Below are positions 47,445 through 59,103 of a stretch of DNA of 64,000 nt, one piece after another. A model generated the notes under the pieces. It saw nothing but the letters and a program-made list of their open reading frames with translations, was not told where the DNA came from and did not search any database. The DNA is taken from assembly GCF_030867095.1 (NCBI RefSeq), contig NC_081828.1:50445434-50509433 (forward strand). Direction: 5' to 3'. This DNA comes from Alligator mississippiensis. Lineage: Eukaryota; Chordata; Crocodylia; Alligatoridae. The first letter of the stretch is position 1, and each line of letters starts with the position of its first letter. A program made the translations under genes and the position numbers.

Positions 47445-48255
47445 CTTTTCTCAGGCATCCTGTTGTATTTGTCCATGCCTATCTTTATTTTATTTACTTC
47501 ATTTTACTACTTTTTCTTAATGTTCAATTATCCACTTAACCCACTAAATCACAGTGACAAATTCACAAGACAAACAGTGGGGTGTAAAATCAACTTGTTA
47601 TAGTGAAATTAATTTTTGCTCATGTACTCGACATTCTTTATTTTTCCTCTGAGCAAAGTGTGTGTCTTGCTCATGATCAACTTAATTTATGTTTTCCTTC
47701 TTTTCTTAAAGTTTCTAAGAAAGAAAGAGGGGAAGTTAGGTGCATGTTCCTTCTGGGCAGGTGGGTGGTCATAATAGCAGAAATAAGGGCCTGAGAAGAT
47801 AGCAGAAACATGTTTTAGTTAATTTCTTTTTTATTAAAAAATTGAAATCTGGAGATAGTTGCCATTTTAAAAACAAGGTTGTGTTCACTTGCTACATGGG
47901 TGTAATAGTAAAATCAAGCATCTGTAATATCTTGTTTGTATAATGGCATGAATAAGTATTCATGCAAAGGTCAACCCTAAAAAGAAGTTAGGGTAGAACT
48001 ATGCCAAATAGCTGAAAACCTGAAAAAAGTTTTCTTGCATTTCATTTAAACTTTTCAGTCCATCACCATTACATAAACTGGTGCTTTCAATTTTCTTTTA
48101 CTTAAAATTGGTTCTGTTTTCACACCAGTGCTCTCATCCTTTCTCAAATAGAAAATATGCCTTCAGAAATGTGAAGTTAAATGTTTTTCTTAACTATGAA
48201 GACACTTTTTTAAAATTACGTATATAATTATGGGAAGATGGTCACTTAGCTGAAA
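47445..48255. other. AT-rich intronic sequence
   Basis: No supported feature. Confidence 0.4.
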
Positions 48256-48259
48256 CTTA

Positions 48260-48660
48260 TTAAAAACTGGTTTAAGATGCACCTGAATGGATATAGTATC
48301 AGACTTAACTGATTTAGTTTAAACCAGTTTATTGAACTTCTGTCCCAGATCCCCTCCAGATTCAAGTTAACTCACAGTCCTCCAGCATCCCAGGATGCTT
48401 TGCACCCCCCCCCCCCCACAGCCCTTCCTTGCATGGTGGATGGGCTAGCCTTGGCTCAAGCTGTCTGCTCCAGCTAACCAAGCTCCATGCTGTAGCACCC
48501 CGCATCTTCTGACCTGAGCCACTGCAGGCATATGGCTGCATTTCCAGCATCAAAAGTGAATGTCTGTTCATGTGCTTATGAGTTTAATCTACGCAGCTTA
48601 GACTAATGTGCAAAGACTGAATTGATTCAGTCTCAGGACTTTTGACTGTCTGTACTTATC
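48260..48660 (-). mobile_element. Rearranged copy of the GGGACAGAC TIR family
   Basis: The right part (about 48570-48655) is the reverse complement of the left end of 35444-36317, with GACTGAATTGATTCAGTC and GACTGTCTGT in order. The left part (about 48310-48350) has TTTAAACCAGTTTATTG and CTGTCCC, like that element's other end. The order suggests internal rearrangement. A C-run lies at about 48406-48418. Confidence 0.6.
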
Positions 48661-50183
48661 CTAGAGGAAAAGGGGTTGTGAAAGAATTCCAAGAACAAGT
48701 AGGCAGAGAGAAATTGTTTAATGCTGGTAAGTACTATACTTGAAAAGTTCCCTTTTGAGGAAAGAGGAAGCCAAGAGCTCAGCTTGGTGACAAATGTAAG
48801 ATCAGCATGACTTCAGCTGTTTCATTCCTTAAAGGTATTTAGCAAAAGAAGGGGCTGCAGGTGAGGAGCGCTGGTCATCTCTTGCATTTATTGTGTGGGT
48901 GTGGGGGAAGGTGATTTAAAAGGTTAAAACAATCTGCATTCAGGTCCTGTACAGACTGAAAGATTCTGACTGAATTAGTGAAATCTTGCAAGAATCACAA
49001 GAATGCTGAACAATTTGGGGTGAGTAGGGAGGATGACATTTCATTTTGAGTAGTTTTAACAAAATTCAATGACTAACACTTGATAAAGTCCTTGTGAAAA
49101 AATGAGTTTTCATACACTGTAATTAATGTGTTGAAGCCTTCACTAAATGTACTCAAGACTTCCCAGGGCTGACAAACCAGTTCACAGGGGCCAGCTCAGA
49201 TGATATCCTCCAACTCTTCCACTTCCTGGTCCAGGTGCATGCCATATTTGAATGTGGATACTTCACCTTACAACAAAATGTGAATTAGTTTGTTGCAGCA
49301 CAACACATCGTGGGGGCACTCTGCAAGGTGAAAGACATCTGGTCCTACATGTGTAACTTCATGAGGTGAATGAGGGAGTGGGTTTCAATCTCCAGTGACA
49401 CGTAGTGTTTTGTTGCTGATAAGTTTTTCATGCTTGACCTCTGGATGGACCACACACCTTTGCACTGTCACCACTTTTTGAATACTTGTATAACAAAGGT
49501 TTAAAACGCCTCTGCCTTTCCATTTAATTGATAAATCTTTGTGGCAGACAACTCATTTTCTCTTACTTTCTATGCCTTTTCTTTCCTTAAAACAAAATCA
49601 GTCAGTTTAAGATGATGTGGTGTCTTTAAATGGGACTCAGATTTATATAGTCAATAAAAATGTTTCCTATTCTCCCTTTCCCTGAACTTAGTCATGCCTC
49701 CTTCCAGTTAAAAAGGGTTAATTTTGATAGAAATGTAAAACCACTTCATAGTCCATCTTATGTAAAAGAAATTTAACCTGAATAATGAGCTACAACCTAT
49801 AACTTTAATTCAGTCCCCAGTAAGCTTCCATTGTGCTTGAATTTTGGATTATTCACCTCGCACTTAATAGCGATCATTAAAACAGTGAGAGCTTCATGAA
49901 GCCTGAAGTTGAGATGTGCCAGCCTGGCAGATGCTGTCATGTGCCAGCCATGAATTCTCTTCTGCAGTTGATTGCTCTGATTTCTGTGGTTCTTTTCAGA
50001 GGCATTTCTTCCCAAGTTTTAGATTTCCCCTATTCTAATTTTAGTCTCTTGTCATTTTGTCTGGATTGGGTTGCAAGTAGAATAAAAATAGTCTTGAATG
50101 TCTCTGCAGACACCTGCAGAGGACTTCCTGCTCTATAATGAGTGGGTTGTCTCAGATCCCTTCCATATCAATGTGTTAGAGGG
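48661..50183. other. Intronic/unique sequence
   Basis: 49155-49440 reads partly like decayed coding sequence, but I could not assign it. 49797-50140 is repeat-free and could be conserved non-coding DNA. Nothing firm. Confidence 0.35.
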
Positions 50184-50284
50184 ATGTTGTAGCTGTGATG
50201 GTCCAGGAATTATGCAAGATTTTTGACTCTATCCCAACTATGCAGTTGGTCCAATAAAAGACATCACCATAAGAAATTCTTGTT
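50184..50284 (+). mobile_element. Penelope-like tail, divergent subfamily
   Basis: GATGTTGTAGCTGTGATGGT and GCAGTTGGTCCAATAAAAGA are the PLE tail ends. The middle CAGGAATTATGC is shared with 11922-12018. It lacks the hairpin and GAAA core. Confidence 0.65.
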
Positions 50285-53200
50285 TCTTTCCTTATCAGGA
50301 GACTTTTTTTTTTTTTTACTGTAAACCTATAATTTCCAAAATAAGAACTATAAATTGTATTACTACACTTTAAAATACTGTGTTTGAAGTAGGGAATTGC
50401 TTATCATAGTTCATCTTTTATTCTTTGGTGGATTTTTTTCCCTTTCTCTGTTGCTCTAAACAGCTATCTAACATTATTTTGCAAATGTCTTGTATGATAA
50501 TGATACTTGTGCTTTCTGATGATCCTAAGAGGATTTATTGCTGGACACCTAAGGACACTTTCTTAAACTTTAAATAAAATAAATAAATAACTTGGGAGAA
50601 GTAAACATCACTACCTCTTCATATTTTGTTTTAATGTTGAGTAACCTGAGGTTATGGTTATAGAGGTCTCATTTTTGCAGGTGGACCAGAGATAAAAAAA
50701 AGTGTTCAAAATCAGTGAAGTCCTCTTGGTTCTGACATGATCATGTTTTCAGTTCAGTTTAATTTGTCAGCTCAACAGACTGTGCTTAGTTCTGTATAGT
50801 TCACACCCTTTCACAGGTGTTAAATTTGCTTAAAGATCCAACCCTTACCATCAAAACGTGATGGAAGAAAGTTCAAGTCAGGTTTGCCTCTTGTATTCAA
50901 GATGACAGCAATTTTTTTTCAACATCTGTGAACCAGGCATTCTTTGATTGACAGGAGAGCCTGCCTGAGATTCATTCTAAAATAGCTCAGGAACTGAGCA
51001 CAAGGCATTAATACAATCGCTAACAGACAATGGAGAGATCTGAAGATTGGAGGAAGGTACCTTTTTAAAAAAGGTAGTTGAAGAATTGGAATAAACATTT
51101 TTACCAGCAGGGCATCTCTGTGTATATATTCTATTGAGCAAATCTTCAGTTTCTTTTGAAAGTATAACAAAGAACTCTGCTGCCACGGTCAGAGTTCTTT
51201 GTTATGCCTTCAAAACCCCTGGATATAATTTGTCTGAATGCTAGTAAAGTCTTGGATAAGACCTGCCTCTTGTCTTCCTTCCCTTCTTGCATTAACTTTT
51301 TCTTTTTTCCTTTTCTTTTTTTTAATATTTCTGCTTTGCATGACCCACCCTCCTTGGTGCTCCTCCAGCTGCATGTTAGTTGGATTGTCTCTTCTGAAGG
51401 GTAGCATATCCTGTCTGACTGATGGGAGGAGCTGCACCTGGCACGACGGCTGTTCTCTCTTTTGGCTTTGTCCTGTATTTCTGCTGCTCCTTAAAAACTA
51501 ACTGCTCTCTGTTTAGTTCATTTTATACTTTTTCTTTTTGGACATTTTAACCTTTTTTGCCACTTTTGTTCTTTCAACTCCTTCCTCCTGTAATCACTTT
51601 TTCTTGTATTCCTCTCCCATCACTACTTTGTCTTGCTCTTCTAATCCCTTTCTAAGTTATTCCCTTTCTCCAGCCTGTACAAAAATGTTCCCTCATGGGC
51701 CTGTTTACACTCCATAGCATTAGGCTGTTTTATAGCATTTGTGCATCAGTTGTTATTCTGCCAGTTCCTTGTCACCTGCAGCTTCTTTTTTGCTGTTACT
51801 TCTAGGCAGCCTGATAGAAATTCTTTCTTCTTCCTTCCAAGCCAGGAGGGCAGTAATGTTTTCTCATTGTTGTTTCTTCCACCTCTCCGTCAGTTTGGTT
51901 GGGGGAAGGAGAGGCTAGAAATCAAGCTATTATAAATGTTGCCACTTAAGGCTATGGGTGTAAAAGTTTCTGTTGCATATGCTTTCATTCATTGTTATTT
52001 GGCCCTGAATTCAGGTTAGTTCTACACTGTAGTTAGATAGAATGTTTGCTAGGAGGTGTCTTTCAACACTTCACTTTATCAGTAGGAGGAGCTAGGTGTG
52101 TGTTAGGAGGCATCCAAGTGGGCTACATTTGTACTTCAATGAATGCATGTACAAAAGAAAGTTCCACATCCCCTCCCTACTTACCACTTTTCTGTCTTAC
52201 TCTTGTTTTGTCAGGACCCGCTAGCTACATAAATTGATTTTTGTTCTGAATTGGCTTAAAAAAAATAAGTAAATTATATTTCATTGCCCTCTTTCATGAA
52301 ATTTCTTATGTTCCCACACACATTCTTTCAGTAACTACTTTAAGCATCACTAAACTTTAGTGTAATAGTAAGTTTAATGGCATCATCTGCAGTTCCAGAG
52401 AATTGGCCCGTATTTCAAGTTCTACTAAAATAAGCTAGGCTATGCAGCTCTAATTAGGCTTCAGAAAGTGGAAAATAAGCGTGAACCACAGGTCCCACTG
52501 AACAGCTATGGAATCCAATTTATGGGAAATGGCTGGTAATTGCCATACTGTCTCAGCCATGTTATTCCTAATGAAGCAGTATGACTGCAGTGCTTTAAAG
52601 GCCTTTAATATGTTTTATTTTTCTCTGTTTTTAAATTGTGTTTCTTTTTTGATGAATGTCATTAGACAGGAACTTTCAAAAGTGAATGTACTATGTGTAT
52701 ATCTTTTTTTGTATAATTGGGTGACAGATCTTTCTACTTTGTACTCCTGATATAAGAAGTTTCTTCAAGGCAGTGTGTAAATACTTTGGAGATGATCTAA
52801 CTATTACTGCATTGTTGATTTCTTCAGTGGGCTCACATATTAGGTTTTAAATCTCTTTTAAAGGTTGTTGTTTTCTTTTTTCAAAAGCTACCTCCCACAG
52901 CCCTTTGCAATGCAGAATGCATCTCCTGCTGTCTCTCTGTCCTTTTAATATTTTTCTTTCAAGACTAGTTAAATGTGCTGGACTCTTTCTCTATTTTTTT
53001 TGTTTAAGTTGGAGGCAGTGCACTTGAGAAACTGTTTTTCCCACTGTATAGCACCTTCCAGCAGGCTCTGTGCTCTCCTATACTCACCTGAGCTAGGTAA
53101 ACCTTCTGATTGATCAATACATAGTTGAATCAAAAGGCCACATACATGAACCCATAAGAGGAGCTAGTTTACCAATGAACTGGTGTGAGGATCCCAGACG

Positions 53201-55194
53201 TTCCTTGCTATATACACTTCCCTCTAGCGCTCTCTTCTTATTGTTCCTGCCACAGGCCTTTATACAATAACTTTAACTTTATTTCTATAAAAAATACAAC
53301 TAAGTGTGATAAATAGTTATTTAATAGCAATTGGCATGGCAAAGAATTGCCTAAATCTTATCTGTTTCACAGCTGGAGGTCTCAAATAATTGCCCTCTGA
53401 AATGTTCTTTTAGAAATACCTTTAACATGGTTATTAAATGAAAATGAACAGGCAGTTGACTTCAGGCCATATTCAAAAACAAGGAAATAATTAGGTCTTC
53501 TCAAGCCATATGCAATCTCTTTTTAATCTGATAAGAAATTAAAATGAAGTTTTAGGAATTTCAGTAAGTGATTTGACTCATCACTTATATTTAGTAGCAT
53601 TACCTAGTGTGTTAAGTTCTGTTTTCTTCTACGCATGAATGCTTGTACTCAGGAAGGTTGATAGAGAAACGCCCTGTAAGGGCCAGTTTAGTGCTTATTG
53701 AAGTTCAAATACATGGAAAACATTGGGTCATTGGATAGGTGTAAACTCCTTGAAAGACTGTTATTCCTTTTTTGGTACAGCAGGCTAAACTGGAGATGAC
53801 TGTGAAACTCCAATCTGAAGGTGACCCGAGATCATAACACATTTTACTTTAGTTTCAAGGCTACACGAGCAGAAACCCCAAGCTTGAAAAACAGGCTGTT
53901 ATCCTGTCAATCCAGTGAAATAATCTGCTAGTTGGAGGGTATTTTACAAAATGGACAAAGTAAGTTGTCATGAAATAAAATATTAAAACCCCCCAAATAC
54001 TTAAAAGCAAAGCTTCTATGACATGCAAGAAAACCTGAATGTTTCAGATCAGGCTTTGAAATGGCTTCAGCCCTTGAGACCAAAGGCAGCAGTTCCAGAT
54101 TTGATGGGGCTTGTGATAAATTTGAGATGAGTGTTAAGCCTGTGTCAAGCTATGAGAAGGTTTGTATTACTAGACAGTCTATCGCACAAAAAATCAGAAG
54201 GCTTCTTAGATATATGAAATGAGAATAACAGCTGTATATGCCTCTGCGGTAGATTTAAACTCAAAACATTAAACTCAAGGGAGGTCATTGAAATGTTTTA
54301 AGAATAGAGAAATGAATTTAAAAAATCTGTTTGAATACTTCCATTTATTCAACATTCTACGTGAGCTTGAAGCCTACTGAGATTTCTCATCTACCATACT
54401 GTAGTTAATACATCCTAGAAAACATAAGTGTAGAAATTATTACAGTGGCAACAGTCAGAGACAGTATAGATCAAAGTCTGAGTCTCTCAGTGTGGTAAAA
54501 GAATAACCTGGTTAGGGCTCTTCTGTGATCTTCAAGCAACAGAACAGACTGGACAATAACGCAGAAGGCCTGCCATCAAAACTGAAATCACAAAGGACTG
54601 AATTACATTTTGGAAAGCCAAAAAGGATCGGATTGAGAATATTCAGAGTCCAAACAGTATCCTCTCTTTGATTTAGATTTGTGTAATACAGAGAAGGTAT
54701 AGCATTAGAGCTTTGCTGGCAAATTGTACAGAGATTGTACAGAAGACCCATTTGGTATTCAGTTGTACTTCTCTTTCCACTTCAAGTATTTTGAAAAAAA
54801 CTTGCCCCACATGCCATGGAATGGCTGTTGCAAGGCTTCAGACTGGCAAATTATTTCATTTTAGAGGGAGTGCTTGTGCACTCCTTGTGTAGCAGCTACT
54901 TGCTTCTTCATTTAGCTTCATTTTACAGTGCTTGACAAGAGTTGAGTTCAGATTTACTGGTCTTGGAGGATGTGGTGTATGTAACTGCAGGATCTGGAGA
55001 CTCACTGTGCAAGCAAAATCATAAATTTGGATGATAAAATATGGGAAACTTTACTGTCCTGCTTTACAAGATGGAATTATGTAGTTACTGTGTGTAATTG
55101 TCATGAGTCCTTTCTGCGCCAAACAGGGTATAATAAAGCTCATGCATGTAACAGGGGAATCTTAAATTAAGATGAGCAATATCCCGGTGGTCAG
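50285..55194. other. Long AT-rich intronic stretch, no gene seen
   Basis: Almost 5 kb with poly-T and AAAT patches (about 50574-50591) and short, unsupported frames. I found no transposon termini, RNA gene or exon with good borders. Confidence 0.4.
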
Positions 55195-55208
55195 CCTGGC
55201 TGAGAAAC

Positions 55209-55336
55209 AGGCAGACAAGGTTCCTTGGGTGAATTTGATATCTTTTATTAGACCAACCCAAATGGTTGGAGAATAGTTATTAAGCAAGCTTTCGGGTTCA
55301 AAAACCCTTCCAACCAACACGGCTACAACCTAAAAC
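55209..55336 (-). mobile_element. Solo Penelope-like tail with 14-bp TSD
   Basis: On the - strand it runs from GGTTGTAGCCGTGTTGGT to the CAAGGAACCTTGTCTGCC end. It is bounded by perfect 14-bp duplications CCTGGCTGAGAAAC (55195-55208 and 55337-55350). The hairpin GGGTTTTTGAACCC and CGAAAGCTTGC are intact, but the CTGANGA half of the hammerhead-like core is deleted, with the 5' arm joined directly to AAGGG. Confidence 0.9.
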
Positions 55337-55429
55337 CCTGGCTGAGAAACTGCTTTAAAAATCTGTTGTAGACAGTCTGGGGTTAACTTTTTTTTTTTCT
55401 AAGCCATAAGCTTTTTCTCACTGTGCAGT

Positions 55430-56830
55430 GTATGACTTTAATTGATTCAATTTATATGCTGCCCTTCCCCACAGAGGATCAGGGCAGCTTACAATAAAAA
55501 AGCAGAATAACTTAAAAACAAGAGAGCTACAAGACAAAAACAATTTAGAAGGGAACTAGAACATCAAGATAAGAGAGACCCCCTAAACTATATCTCATCT
55601 TAGATTTGTTTGGTAAATGGTTGCTCACATAAAGAGGTCTTGCCAAGCTTCTGAAAGATGTTCAGGCTCAGGGTCTGGCAGGCCTCAAGAGGGAGAGAGT
55701 TCTAGAGCATGAGGAGTGACTGCAGAGAATGACCTCCCATATGTTTTTTGCCAAGTGGACTTGGTCTACTGATGGTGCTTGGCGGAGGTTGCTGAACCTA
55801 AAGATCTCAATGGGGAGTAAGGGAGAAGGCAGCCCTTTAGGTAGGTAGGGCCTAAACAGTTTAGGGCCTTATAGACCAAAACCAGCACCTTGAATTGTGC
55901 CCAGAAAGCTATTGGGAGCCAGTGCAGACTCTGGAGCACTGGTGTTGTGTTCCTGGTGATCCCCCCTTATCAAGAGGGCAGCCCTACATAGATTGCAGTA
56001 GTCTAGCTGTGAGGTTGCAAAGGAGTGAATGATCAAGTGGCCAGATCATAATCTGAAAGAGCCTTTTCACTTAGATGGAGTTGGTGAAAAGTATTTTGAG
56101 TGATGGCCACCATTTGAGGATCCAGGAGCACCCCAAGGCTGCAAGCCTGAGTAACAAGGGGAGGCCGAACCCCATCAGTGATGGGCGTCACCCTCTTTCC
56201 CCAAATCACAGGGTCTGCCTACCACCATTGTCTCCATTCTGTCTGTGTTCAGTTTCAGTTGGTTCACCCACATCCAGTCCCCAGCTGCAACCAGGCACTG
56301 GGGAAGGGCTGAGACTTCAGGGCCAGGGTCAGAGCAGAATGAGCGATAGAGCTGGGTGCCATTATTATACTGATGGCACCTACACTCCAAATCACTGTAC
56401 AATCTTGCCAGCAGCTTCATATACATTGAACAGAAGAGGTGACAAGATAAAGACCTGGAAGAACTCACAAAATAAGTTTGAAGGGGATGACAAGCACTTA
56501 CCTATCACTACTGCTGGGGACTTTCCTGCTAGGAAAAAGAGAAGAACCAATTTATAGCTGTCCCACAAGTACTGACCCAGTCATATAAACATTTATCAGC
56601 ACCTCACAGTCAACTGAATCAAAATCTGCTAAAAGTCTGAGAATAGTGGGACATGGTTTCCCTGGTTGATACCCAGGCGATCATCAACCAAGGCCACAGT
56701 CTTGGCATCCAGCTGCACCTGCAGTTGTTGGGTAGCTACACATTCAATGACCTTCCCTAAAAGAGGGAAACTTTTAGGGAAGGGAAGGTTGGAGACAGGG
56801 CGATATCTGACTTAATGTTCTCTTCTAAGG
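55430..56830 (-). mobile_element. L2-like non-LTR retrotransposon, degraded, antisense
   Basis: On the - strand the order is that of an L2-clade LINE C-terminus: FDSVDCEVL-like RT palm text (about 56640-56600), then the active-site region, then LKLN-containing text, then the thumb/tail (CACAATTCAAGGTGCTGGTT, YKALN-like, about 55910-55860), then a 3' UTR ending near 55430. Only this 1.4-kb 3' portion remains, so it is 5'-truncated as is usual for LINEs. Confidence 0.75.
56175..56468 (-). pseudogene. L2-like reverse transcriptase fragment with lost catalytic motif
   Basis: 97 codons remain open. They include CRCHQYNNGTQLYRSF, followed by a stretch with WVNQLKLNTDRMETMVV. In active L2 elements the corresponding motif is QYADDTQLY, whose two aspartates bind metal (family knowledge). 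Here it reads YNNG, so polymerase activity is lost even though this stretch has stayed open by chance. Confidence 0.8.
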
Positions 56831-58926
56831 TAGTCTGTCAAAGTCTGCTGTAGCCGTAGTCATGCTTCATCCTTTTAAAACGGTGAACAGTAAAACTGCG
56901 TACGAAGGGTCTCATATCAGATATCCTTCTGTGTGCAGTACATTTCTGCCATTTAGAAGATCGGGGGGGTTTTAGGTGGTCTGAGGCAGCTTGCCTTGTT
57001 GGGCCTTTCATTCTCCAGGCAGTTAATGCTTAATCCCACAATGAAGGAGAGCATGTTGGCTTGACTCCTATGTCCTAGTTATCAGAGCAGACTTCTCCTC
57101 TTTTATGGATCAGAACTGCTTCCAGGTCTGTACTGATACGGATTTTCCAGGAAGCTGGCATGAGAAAGCTGGACTTGTTTGGCTGATTCTCAGTCAAACA
57201 GCATTTAGGCGATGCCAAGAACACACACATCTCTTACCTCCCCCTCAAGCCCTGCCTGCTGGTTTTTGTTTTTTAAAGGGAGCAGTTTCACTGTCCTTTG
57301 ATCATACAGGCTTTGTTGTGATGGTGCTTGATATGATCTGCTCTGAGTCATGGGAAAGGCTGTGTAGGTCATCTACTTCATCTCCCTCCCTTCACCCATA
57401 TAGCCAGTAAGTTCGTGCCCATGGGTTTCTGTCCAGGCTTGCCCCCTCTCCCCAGTCATCCAAAGGAGTTGTACAGAGCTGTTGCAGAGCCTCCAATATG
57501 TTCATTGAATTAGTAAGAGGATCCTGGTTGAACACTGAACTAGTTCACAGCTGCAGACTGGCCTGGAACTGCTTGAGTCAAGCTATCTTACTCTCTGGCT
57601 CTATCTCCCTTGGGGAAAACTGGAGAAGTATTACAATTAAACTGCTTGGGGTTAAAGGAAATGGTAGAGGTTCCCATGATGCTTTGACTGCCATCTTCTG
57701 ACTTGTCTCTCACACATGCATGAGTTCCAAGCACTTGTTCTCAAGACAGGGCTATGACAATGTCCATCTCCCAAGAAGGTTGCATGGTGCCATAGGAAGC
57801 ATGATCAGTTGTTGGAAAGGGTGATTTGGGTGGAGACAAGGGAATCTGTTAGTGAGAGACTGTAGAAGAGCTCGGAGTTGAAGGCTTGCTGTAAATAGAA
57901 CTCTAATATACATGCTTAGTTAACATAACTCTTAAAATAATAAAACTGTATAGTTATCTGCTGGCATTTAAAAGAGAGGACAGATTTTATTGGTGTGCCT
58001 GTGTACAGTTAGCTTAAAATGGGCTACCCCATGCAGGGGTGGGATCACAGCAGGTCCTTGGGGTGGGGACTATAATTTCCCTTCTGTTTGTCTAATATGC
58101 TTGCCAGGAGGCAGTAAGAGCAGGTACTATGGAGGTGAATTCTGACTGGCTCATACTTTTAAAAAAGGATATAGCTTAGTAACTGCATGACTGGCAAGTC
58201 ACTAGGGACTAGCATTCTCATATGTTTCATCTTCATTAAAGGTAAAGAAGTCTGAGAGGTTCTTTTTCTCTGGGGCTTGTTTATATCCTGGCCCCTTCCC
58301 TTTCATTCCTTGTCTGCCTCGTGATTGCAGTGACAGTTTTCTCTGTGTGCATTGGGAAGGAATGAGGAAGGCTTATTTATATTGCAGGGCCTTGAGAGTT
58401 TCAGAAAGGAAGAGACAACTCCCAGTGGTGTACTTGGTTAATCTGTTGCAACAATGGGCGCAGAATGTGCCCGATTTCAAAATTTATTTTAAACTGACAG
58501 AGGAATGCTTACATATTTAAATGAATTATTCCTAGTAGGATCCACATGCTGCTTTAGTGCTCTCATGCCTGACTTTTCAGCTTTGGTTAACAAATACTTG
58601 CTTGTTGTCCTTCAGTATTTCTGAAGTAAACAGAGGGGAAGTCCGTAATCTCCGCATTGTTTCTGTTCAAAACATGGTGGACATATCTGCAAAGGGATTT
58701 TCAGTCCTGTTGGCTTGGCATCAGCATGGCTTCAATGGAATAGCTAGGGCAGATGAGATGAGACTGGATGCTAGTATGTTCACGTCAGTGTCACCAACCG
58801 CGAGTCAATTTATAGAACACTGAAGAGCATGGTGGGTAAAGTACTACTACAGAGAAGGCCTTTGAGGGGGGGTGTGTGTGGAGAACCTTTTTGCCTCGAA
58901 GCAGGGTAAATGCTGCAAGGAAAATG
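56831..58926. other. Intronic/unique sequence
   Basis: The 101-codon frame at 57105-57410 has no known domain. Nothing firm. Confidence 0.4.
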
Positions 58927-58941
58927 CTGTTTAAGAGGCTT

Positions 58942-59088
58942 GCAAAGTTCCTTGGGTGAATCTGGTATCTTTTATTAGACCAACCCAAATAGTTGGAAAA
59001 CAATTATTAAGCAAGCTTTCGGGTTCAAAAACCCTTCGTCAGGCTAAGGAAGTTTCTGCTGAAACCAACACGGCTACAACCTACACCC
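58942..59088 (-). mobile_element. Solo Penelope-like tail with 15-bp TSD
   Basis: A complete 147-bp solo tail between perfect 15-bp duplications CTGTTTAAGAGGCTT (58927-58941, 59089-59103). On the - strand: GGTTGTAGCCGTGTTGGT, a short spacer, CTGACGA, hairpin, GAAAGC, TTGGTCTAATAAAAGATAC, then CACCCAAGGAAC. This shows the tail alone was inserted as a unit. Confidence 0.92.
59017..59042 (-). ncRNA. Hammerhead-ribozyme-like core (putative)
   Basis: On the - strand CTGACGA is followed by an extra A, a 5-bp stem GGGTT/AACCC with a four-base loop, and GAAA, the order of the conserved hammerhead core (CUGANGA - stem II - GAAA). The next bases GCTTGC could form a tiny stem III, followed by TT as the cleavage dinucleotide. 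Hammerhead motifs are established for PLEs. The extra A and a weak stem I leave activity uncertain. Confidence 0.4.
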
Positions 59089-59103
59089 CTGTTTAAGAGG
59101 CTT

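Noticed and set aside
49155-49440. Decayed coding-like stretch
   Set aside because: Some protein-like runs, interrupted by stops, but no family could be named with any confidence.
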